Assembly (NCBI RefSeq): GCF_041200025.1
Contig: NZ_CP165628.1
Span: 4,960,001-5,024,000, forward strand
Length of the DNA: 64,000 bases
DNA from: Rouxiella sp. WC2420
Lineage (GTDB): Bacteria > Pseudomonadota > Gammaproteobacteria > Enterobacterales > Enterobacteriaceae
Reading direction: 5' to 3'
In this document: piece after piece, positions 58,212-64,000 of the stretch
How positions within the stretch are numbered: the stretch's first letter is position 1
Layout: the number at the start of each line of letters is the position of its first letter
Notes under the pieces: generated by a model
The model's input: the letters and a program-made list of their open reading frames with translations, nothing else
Database searches by the model: none
Told to the model about the DNA's origin: nothing
Translations under genes and position numbers: made by a program

Positions 58212-60563
58212 ATGTCTACACATCAACATTCTTCCAGCTGTGGCGGGAGCTGTAAAAGTTCGGCCCCTCGCACGACGACGTTTAAGCAAATTAGCCGTAT
58301 CAAACCTGTTGGCCCGCATCCGGCTGATTGCTGTAGTGATTCTGCGCCTCTGGCCGCCTCATCCTGCTGTACTTCAACCCCACCCAGTGGGCACTCACAC
58401 TCGCACAACCACGAGGCTTGCAACAGTGATGATAATGAAGGCGGTGATGAGGAAAGTCCCAGCACGGCTCAACCCGGTACACAGCGTTTAAGCTGGTTAG
58501 TAACGGGTATGGATTGCCCTAGCTGTGCGCGCAAGATTGAAAATGCCGTCGGCGGCCTGGCCAATATCAGCAAGGCCAAAGTACTTTTCGCAACCGAAAA
58601 ACTGGTGGTTGATGCCCCTCACAACCTCTCGGCTGAAAGCCTTTCCCTAAAAATCACTCAGGCCGTTGAAGCCGCCGGTTTCACGCTGATCGAGCCAGAA
58701 TCCCCCGCTGCTGCAGCGCCCTCCTTTCTGCGGGAAAACGCCTTACTGATTGGACTGATTGGACTGATGCTGCTGAGTAGTTTACTCAATCAGTTTACGC
58801 CGCAGTTTGGCAAAATCGCCTTTACTCTAACTACGCTGGTTGGCCTGTGGCCGGTGCTGCGTCAGGCAATTCGTCAGACTCGCAGCGGCACGCCGTTTGC
58901 CATTGAAACCCTGATGAGCATTGCTGCAATTGGCGCGCTGTTTATTGGTGCCACCGCCGAAGCAGCGATGGTTCTGCTGCTGTTTATGGTCGGTGAAAAG
59001 CTTGAAGCCTTTGCCGCCAGCCGCGCGCGCAGTGGTGTCAAAGCCCTGATGGCACTGATCCCCGAAAGCGCCCAGAAAATGGTCGCGGGTAAATTGCAGA
59101 CGGTGCCAGTTGCCAGCCTGCGCCCTGATGATGTTATTGAAGTCTCGGCCGGTGGCCGTTTGCCGGTGGATGCCGTATTGATGCAGGCCGCTGCGAGCTT
59201 TGATGAAAGCGCGTTAACCGGCGAGTCCGTTCCGGTCGAACGCCAGCCCGGCGAAAAAATTCCGGCAGGCAGCCTGTGTGTTGATGCGGTTGCGCAGCTC
59301 AACGTGTCTTCTGCGCCGGGCAAAAGTGCCATCGACCGCATTTTGCAGCTGATTGAAGAAGCAGAAGAACGCCGCGCACCCATCGAGCGTTTCCTCGATA
59401 CCTTTAGCCGTTATTACACTCCGGTTATCATGCTGATGGCGCTGCTGGTGATTATCATCCCGCCGCTGGCGATGGGTTTAGCTTGGGAAACCTGGATTTA
59501 TCGCGGGCTGACGCTGCTGCTGATTGGTTGCCCTTGCGCGTTGGTGATTTCAACCCCAGCCGCGATTACTTCTGGACTGGCGGCGGCAACACGTCAGGGA
59601 GCGCTAATAAAAGGCGGTGCCGCGCTCGAACAGCTGGCGCTGGTTGAGACTATTGCATTGGACAAGACAGGCACGCTGACCGAAGGCAAACCAGAGGTCA
59701 CCGACAGTATCGCATTAGCCGATATTTCGGTATCGCAGCTGCTGGCAATGGCCGCAGCCGTGGAGGTCGGCTCGCATCATCCGCTGGCCAAGGCGATTAT
59801 CGAAGCTGCCACGGCGCAACCGCCTTTGACTGCCGAACGTCGTCGAGCACTAGCTGGTGTGGGCGTTGAAGGTTGGGTACACGAAAAACGGGTATTGGTC
59901 GCTGCCCCCAAACATTTGCCTGAAAATACCTTGACGGCCACAGTGGTTGCGCAAATTACCGAGCTGGAGTCGATGGGTAAAACCGTCGTCGTGATTGTTC
60001 AGGATGAGCGCCCGGTTGGGCTGTTGGCGATGCAGGACAAACTGCGGGCGGACGCTATCAGCGCGTTGGCGGACCTTAAACGATTGGGAATTGAAACGGT
60101 GATGCTGACCGGCGATAACCCGCTGGCCGCACAGAGTATTGCCGCCAAACTGGGCATCGACTTCAAGGCAGGTCTGCTTCCGGCAGATAAAGTACGTGCA
60201 GTGGCCGAGCTTAGCCAGAACCGGGTTACAGCAATGGTAGGTGACGGCATCAACGATGCACCGGCGATGAAGGCCGCGCGTATAGGTATTGCGATGGGCA
60301 GCGGCACCGACGTGGCGCTGGAAACTGCCGATGCGGCCCTGACTCACAATCGCCTCGGTGGTCTGGCACAGATGATTGAGCTTTCACGAGCAACGCGGGC
60401 TAACATCCGCCAAAACATCACTATCGCTCTGGGTCTAAAAGGGATTTTCCTGGTGACGACGCTGATTGGATTGACCGGTCTTTGGCTGGCGGTATTAGCA
60501 GATTCGGGGGCAACGGCCTTGGTCACGGCCAATGCGCTGCGGTTACTCAGGAAAAAATCATAA
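58212..60563 (+). CDS. zntA: Zn(II)/Pb(II)/Cd(II)-translocating P-type ATPase
   Basis: ZntA exports zinc, cadmium and lead. The 783 residues carry an N-terminal tail with several Cys clusters (CGGSCKS, CCSDS, CCTS) and a His-rich HSHSHNHE. Then come the heavy-metal-associated domain (GMDCPSC, Cys102 and Cys105), membrane helices, the CPC metal site at 440-442, phosphorylation DKTGT at 484 and GDGINDAPAM hinge. It is about 50 residues longer than E. coli ZntA, all in the tail. AGGAGAG precedes the ATG. Confidence 0.97.
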   Translation: MSTHQHSSSCGGSCKSSAPRTTTFKQISRIKPVGPHPADCCSDSAPLAASSCCTSTPPSGHSHSHNHEACNSDDNEGGDEESPSTAQPGTQRLSWLVTGMDCPSCARKIENAVGGLANISKAKVLFATEKLVVDAPHNLSAESLSLKITQAVEAAGFTLIEPESPAAAAPSFLRENALLIGLIGLMLLSSLLNQFTPQFGKIAFTLTTLVGLWPVLRQAIRQTRSGTPFAIETLMSIAAIGALFIGATAEAAMVLLLFMVGEKLEAFAASRARSGVKALMALIPESAQKMVAGKLQTVPVASLRPDDVIEVSAGGRLPVDAVLMQAAASFDESALTGESVPVERQPGEKIPAGSLCVDAVAQLNVSSAPGKSAIDRILQLIEEAEERRAPIERFLDTFSRYYTPVIMLMALLVIIIPPLAMGLAWETWIYRGLTLLLIGCPCALVISTPAAITSGLAAATRQGALIKGGAALEQLALVETIALDKTGTLTEGKPEVTDSIALADISVSQLLAMAAAVEVGSHHPLAKAIIEAATAQPPLTAERRRALAGVGVEGWVHEKRVLVAAPKHLPENTLTATVVAQITELESMGKTVVVIVQDERPVGLLAMQDKLRADAISALADLKRLGIETVMLTGDNPLAAQSIAAKLGIDFKAGLLPADKVRAVAELSQNRVTAMVGDGINDAPAMKAARIGIAMGSGTDVALETADAALTHNRLGGLAQMIELSRATRANIRQNITIALGLKGIFLVTTLIGLTGLWLAVLADSGATALVTANALRLLRKKS

Positions 60564-60599
60564 AATAATCAGGTCAGAATGCTGGACTGTTTAAAATCT

Positions 60600-60633
60600 A
60601 AAAGCACTGGCGTGGTTATGCGTCGGTGCTTTT
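60600..60633. terminator. Terminator between zntA and tusA
   Basis: AAAAGCAC/GTGCTTTT arms enclose an inner GCG/CGC pairing; a T run follows on the plus side. It is shared by the convergent genes. Confidence 0.85.
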
Positions 60634-60636
60634 TTA

Positions 60637-60882
60637 TTACAACCCTTTTTTCAGCAGGTAGCGATAAGGCAGCTGTTCAGTGTCAGAGGCTACTAAGGTG
60701 TGTTCCATAAAACGGCAGAAGCCAGGAATATCGCGGGTAGTTGCCGGATCGTCGGCCAAAATCAGCAGGGTTTCACCGTCGTTCATTTTACGCACGGTTT
60801 TGCGCACCATCATTACCGGCTCCGGGCAACGCAGGCCGAGCGCGTCTAACTGGTGGTCGGGATGGTCAAATACGTCGTTCAT
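60637..60882 (-). CDS. tusA: Sulfur carrier protein TusA
   Basis: TusA accepts sulfur from IscS and passes it to TusBCD for tRNA 2-thiouridine; it also affects molybdenum cofactor and Fe-S balance. The 81 residues contain the single active-site cysteine in [14 protein letters not shown] (Cys19) and the SirA-like fold. The longer open frame upstream (to 61185) runs through the intergenic palindromic element and is not coding. AAAGGGGAAA precedes the ATG. Confidence 0.95.
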   Translation of the reverse strand: MNDVFDHPDHQLDALGLRCPEPVMMVRKTVRKMNDGETLLILADDPATTRDIPGFCRFMEHTLVASDTEQLPYRYLLKKGL

Positions 60883-60972
60883 GGTGGCGGTTTCCCCTTT
60901 CTGATTCACCCTGTTTAAGCCGCGACAGTTTAACTCGCAATTTAAACGACGCAAGCGATGTTGTACCCCAAA

Positions 60973-61082
60973 GCCCTTGGCGCTGTAACAAGGCGGCAAG
61001 CGAGTGAATCCCGATGAGCTTGCATTTAGTAAGTGATTCGGGTGAAAGAGCGAAGCCAACGATGTTACAGCGTCAAGGGGGC
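60973..61082. repeat. Intergenic palindromic element (YPAL/ERIC-like)
   Basis: Terminal inverted repeats of about 18 bp (GCCCTTGGCGCTGTAACA at 60973-60990; its complement with one internal mismatch ends near 61082) enclose GGCGGCAAGCGAGTGAATC...GTGATTCGGGTG, itself an inverted repeat. I recall very similar intergenic elements from Yersinia and Serratia genomes. It is non-coding and would fold into a long stem in RNA. Confidence 0.7.
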
Positions 61083-61248
61083 AGGATAGTGTTGCGCAAA
61101 CGAGGTGGGAAGGATAGTATGCGCGCCGCGGTAGCAAATTCGCCGTTTTTAGTACAATATTTAGCCCGCACAGCACTCGTCGCATAGGGCAAGATGCAGC
61201 AGGCGTTATTGGGTTCCCTCACCCCAACCACTAAAAAGGTCACAATTT
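61083..61248 (+). other. yhhQ upstream region
   Basis: This is the remainder of the tusA-yhhQ interval. It must contain the yhhQ promoter; a TACAAT -10-like box lies near 61153-61158 with TTCGCC-type sequence upstream. AAAAAGGTCACAATT precedes the start. No preQ1 riboswitch-like fold is evident. Confidence 0.35.
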
Positions 61249-61938
61249 ATGTATTCCTTTACAGCTCAACAGCGGTTTTCCGCGTTGATATGGCTTTCGC
61301 TATTTCATATCGCCATCATTACTTCCAGTAATTATCTGGTGCAATTACCTGTCTCCATCTTTGGTTTTACTACCACTTGGGGCGCTTTTACCTTTCCGTT
61401 TATCTTCCTGGCAACCGATCTGACGGTGCGTATTTTTGGTGCTCCCCTGGCGCGGCGGATTATTTTATCGGTGATGGTGCCTGCGCTGGTGATTTCATAT
61501 TTCATCTCCGCGCTGTTTTATCAGGGAAGCTGGCAGGGCTTTGCTTCGCTGAGTAGTCTCAACGTTATGGTGGCGCGCATCGCAACCGCCAGCTTTATGG
61601 CTTACGTGTTGGGGCAAATCCTTGATGTACAAGTGTTTAACCGCCTGCGTCAGCGCAACAGCTGGTGGGTAGCGCCCACGGCGGCAATGTTCCTCGGTAA
61701 TATCAGCGATACTCTGGCGTTCTTCTTTATTGCTTTCTATAAAAGTAGCGATGCGTTTATGGCCCAGCACTGGGTTGAAATTGCACTGGTAGATTACAGC
61801 TTCAAATTGCTCATTTGTCTGATTTTCTTCCTGCCGATGTACGGTATGCTGCTCAACGTCCTGCTCAAGCGCCTGGCGCAATCAGGTAAAGGCGAACCCG
61901 TAGCGTTTCATGACGACACAAAAGCCGCCAATATCTGA
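61249..61938 (+). CDS. yhhQ: Queuosine precursor transporter YhhQ
   Basis: YhhQ imports preQ0/preQ1 for tRNA queuosine synthesis. The 229-residue DUF165/VUT-1 membrane protein has about six helices, with conserved FPFIFLATDLTVRIFGAPLARRII and the NISDTLAFFFIAFY segment. E. coli order tusA-yhhQ-dcrB is kept. Confidence 0.95.
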   Translation: MYSFTAQQRFSALIWLSLFHIAIITSSNYLVQLPVSIFGFTTTWGAFTFPFIFLATDLTVRIFGAPLARRIILSVMVPALVISYFISALFYQGSWQGFASLSSLNVMVARIATASFMAYVLGQILDVQVFNRLRQRNSWWVAPTAAMFLGNISDTLAFFFIAFYKSSDAFMAQHWVEIALVDYSFKLLICLIFFLPMYGMLLNVLLKRLAQSGKGEPVAFHDDTKAANI

Positions 61939-62044
61939 CTTGCTTTTCGCCCGTGAATAGGTTGCCATAAAGGCCGTGAAGTCAATAATCTACATCCGTC
62001 ACGCGTTGGCGGATGTAAGGTGCGTGAAACTTAAAGGAAGCCCT

Positions 62045-62614
62045 ATGCACAAATTAGCCAAGTTTATGGGAATAACGCTGCTGGTTGCCGGTTTGGCGGC
62101 CTGCGATGGCAAAACTGATGATAAAACAGCATCAGCAGACAAGGGCGCAACGCCAGCCGCTGCGGCTGCCGCAACTAAGCAAATTAGCCTGCTGGATGGC
62201 AAACTCACCTTTGCATTGCCAAACGGCATGAGTGACCAAAGCGGCAAGTTGGGTACTCAAGCCAATAACATGCACGTTTATGCCGATAAATCCGGGCAAA
62301 AAGCAGTGATCGTTATTCTCGGCGATTCCACACCAGACTCGCTGGAAGTTATTGCCAATCGACTGGAACAGCAGCAGCACGATCGCGATACCAACCTGCA
62401 AGTTGTGACCAATAAATCGATCCAGGTAAATGGTCAAACTCTGCAACAGTATGACAGCGTGATCAACTCTGCCGGTTCAAAAGCCTATTCTTCTATTGTG
62501 TTGGCGAAAATTGACAACCAGCTGATGACCATGCAAATCACCCTGCCTGCCGACAATCAGCAACAGGCACAAACTGATGCCGAAGCGATTATCTCAACGC
62601 TTAAAGTTCAGTAA
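62045..62614 (+). CDS. dcrB: Inner-membrane lipoprotein DcrB
   Basis: DcrB is a lipoprotein that E. coli needs for phage C1 and C6 adsorption; it also has envelope-stress links. From MHKLAKFMGITLLVAGLAAC it has 189 residues. The lipobox LAAC places the lipidated cysteine at 20. An Ala-rich linker follows, then the conserved DcrB domain (SLLDGKLTFALPNGMSDQSGKLG). AAAGGAAG precedes this ATG; a start 23 codons upstream lacks such a site. Confidence 0.93.
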   Translation: MHKLAKFMGITLLVAGLAACDGKTDDKTASADKGATPAAAAAATKQISLLDGKLTFALPNGMSDQSGKLGTQANNMHVYADKSGQKAVIVILGDSTPDSLEVIANRLEQQQHDRDTNLQVVTNKSIQVNGQTLQQYDSVINSAGSKAYSSIVLAKIDNQLMTMQITLPADNQQQAQTDAEAIISTLKVQ

Positions 62615-62629
62615 TATTAGCGGCAATAA

Positions 62630-62650
62630 ACGCGGAGCCTGCCTCCGCGT
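62630..62650 (+). terminator. Hairpin after dcrB
   Basis: The 8-bp stem ACGCGGAG/CTCCGCGT has a 5-nt loop, followed by ATTTCGTCCTT. The T tail is weak but the position, 16 bases past the stop, fits a terminator. Confidence 0.65.
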
Positions 62651-62925
62651 ATTTCGTCCTTAAAATCCCGCCTATTTTCAACACACCCTCACATTTCGCG
62701 CAAAATCGAACGTAAATGCGCATATAAATCCTTAAAACGTGATCTCATCCCGCCAATTCATGCGCATTAATATTTCAAAGTGTTAATAAATCCGGCAGAA
62801 TCGCCCCGACAGTCATATTTCTGCAACATTACTGTCATAAAGCAGATTCCATCTTCGTGTGTCGGATCCGTAGGATGCTCGTTATGGAACATTTCAATAC
62901 CTATGGAAAGCACCTCGGAGGCATC
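62651..62925 (+). promoter_or_regulatory. glpT upstream control region with GlpR-like operator
   Basis: ATGCTCGTTATGGAACAT (62875-62892) matches the palindromic GlpR consensus with two differences and lies 33 bases before glpT. GlpR repression relieved by glycerol-3-phosphate is expected. I could not settle the -35/-10 boxes or a CRP site. No reading frame here is credible. Confidence 0.65.
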
Positions 62926-64000
62926 ATGCTTAGTATTTTCAAACCGGCCGCGCATATCGCGCCAGTGGACGATACGCACGTCGATCCACTCTACCGCCGC
63001 CTGCGCTGGCAGATATTTATCGGCATTTTCTTTGGTTATGCGGCCTACTATCTGGTGCGTAAAAATTTTGCTCTGGCGATGCCGTATCTGGTTGAACAGG
63101 GATTCTCACGCGGCGATCTTGGGCTGGCGCTGTCAGGCATTTCCATCGCCTACGGTTTCTCCAAATTTATTATGGGTGCGGTCTCCGATCGTTCTAATCC
63201 CCGCGTTTTTCTGCCTGCCGGGCTGATCTTATCCGCCGTAGTGATGCTTTTTATGGGTTTCGTGCCCTGGGCAACGTCAAGCATTGCCATCATGTTCGTA
63301 TTGCTGTTCCTTTGTGGCTGGTTCCAGGGCATGGGATGGCCGCCATGCGGACGAACTATGGTTCACTGGTGGTCACAGAAAGAGCGCGGGCGCATCGTTT
63401 CAGTATGGAACTGTGCGCATAACGTCGGTGGCGGCATTCCTCCCCTACTGTTTCTGCTCGGCATGGCGTGGTTTAACGACTGGCACGCCGCGCTGTACAT
63501 GCCGGCATTTGCCGCTATCGCGCTGGCAATTTTTGCTTTTGTAATGATGCGCGATACCCCGCAATCCTGTGGTCTGCCGCCTATCGAAGAATATAAAAAC
63601 GATTACCCGGCCGATTATGACAAAGCTTCGGCCGAGCAAGAACTGACGGCAAAACAAATCTTTATGCAATACGTGTTGCCCAACAAGCTGCTGTGGTACA
63701 TCGCACTGGCCAACGTATTTGTTTACCTGCTGCGTTACGGCATTCTCGACTGGTCACCGACCTATCTTAAGGAAGTGAAGCACTTTGCACTCGATAAGTC
63801 TTCCTGGACCTATTTCCTCTATGAATATGCCGGGATACCGGGCACTCTGCTTTGCGGTTGGATGTCAGACAAAGTGTTCAAGGGCAATCGCGGGGCCACT
63901 GGCGTGTTCTTTATGACGCTGGTGACAATCGCCACTGTGGTTTACTGGCTTAATCCCGTGGGAAATCCCGGCGTGGATATGGCCTGCATGATCACCATCG
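62926..64000 (+). CDS. glpT: Glycerol-3-phosphate transporter (partial, 3' end outside window)
   Basis: GlpT exchanges glycerol-3-phosphate for phosphate and also imports fosfomycin. The visible 358 residues are nearly identical in layout to E. coli GlpT (452). They include [15 protein letters not shown] with the binding arginine near 45, [34 protein letters not shown], and the second-half arginine in [25 protein letters not shown] precedes the ATG. It sits next to dcrB rather than divergent from glpABC. About 95 residues are missing at the edge. Confidence 0.97.
   Translation, partial: MLSIFKPAAHIAPVDDTHVDPLYRRLRWQIFIGIFFGYAAYYLVRKNFALAMPYLVEQGFSRGDLGLALSGISIAYGFSKFIMGAVSDRSNPRVFLPAGLILSAVVMLFMGFVPWATSSIAIMFVLLFLCGWFQGMGWPPCGRTMVHWWSQKERGRIVSVWNCAHNVGGGIPPLLFLLGMAWFNDWHAALYMPAFAAIALAIFAFVMMRDTPQSCGLPPIEEYKNDYPADYDKASAEQELTAKQIFMQYVLPNKLLWYIALANVFVYLLRYGILDWSPTYLKEVKHFALDKSSWTYFLYEYAGIPGTLLCGWMSDKVFKGNRGATGVFFMTLVTIATVVYWLNPVGNPGVDMACMITI

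Noticed and set aside
61125-61136. Possible RfaH ops-like GCGGTAGC upstream of yhhQ
   Set aside because: Only the 8-base core matches, the 3' part differs, and yhhQ is not a long RfaH-type operon.
60883-61185. N-terminal extension of tusA by about 100 codons
   Set aside because: The extension crosses the palindromic intergenic element; TusA family length and the conserved MNDVFDHPD start place the gene at 60882.

Overview
The window is almost entirely conserved core chromosome of an enterobacterium. Protein sequences and local gene orders closely match Escherichia coli. Gene-order differences, Yersinia/Serratia-like variants and an intergenic palindromic repeat point to the Yersiniaceae side of the order (Rahnella, Ewingella, Rouxiella, Serratia). 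That placement is inference from memory. I see no prophage, insertion sequence, CRISPR array, toxin-antitoxin pair or defence island, and no credible undescribed multi-gene system.

Layout. (1) 1-4363, minus strand: tRNA-Thr/Tyr/Gly/Thr - tufB - secE - nusG - rplK - rplA, the translation/transcription block ahead of rpoBC. (2) 4805-8610: a GNAT acetyltransferase gene and coaA on plus, then birA and murB on minus. (3) 8779-14497, minus: one complete rRNA operon (16S, tRNA-Glu, 23S, 5S) with P1, P2, two boxA antitermination sites and downstream terminators. (4) 14567-22123: pepQ-yigZ-trkH-hemG on minus, divergent from fadBA on plus, which has a perfect FadR operator. (5) 22183-35839: fre, ubiD, pepE, rfaH, then ubiE-ubiJ-ubiB-tatABC-tatD, rmuC, a DedA-family gene, a tyrosine-phosphatase-like gene and udp. 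This region covers ubiquinone synthesis, Tat export, LPS antitermination and nucleoside salvage. (6) 36216-41505: ysgA, an SDR dehydrogenase, metE and divergent metR. (7) 41509-49535: an MFS transporter with divergent LysR regulator, a yhhA-like Gln-rich secreted protein, and ugpBAEC-ugpQ behind tandem Pho boxes. (8) 49667-62614: an aminotransferase, panM, rpoH, ftsX, ftsE, ftsY, rsmD, yhhL, yhhN, zntA behind a ZntR-type promoter, tusA, yhhQ and dcrB. (9) 62926 to the end: glpT behind a GlpR-like operator, cut by the window edge.

Compared with E. coli, blocks that lie far apart there (about 90, 86-87, 77 and 50 minutes) are adjacent here. The joins fall at the rRNA operon, at the MFS/LysR-yhhA interval and at dcrB-glpT. 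The most unusual non-coding structures are a 20-bp tandem palindromic repeat that starts inside the yhhA-like stop codon, a 17-bp perfect inverted repeat ahead of zntA, a terminator-like hairpin in the aminotransferase leader, a paired-repeat region ahead of secE, and an intergenic palindromic element between tusA and yhhQ. Everything functional here is assigned by recognising families from the sequence; no database search was run.
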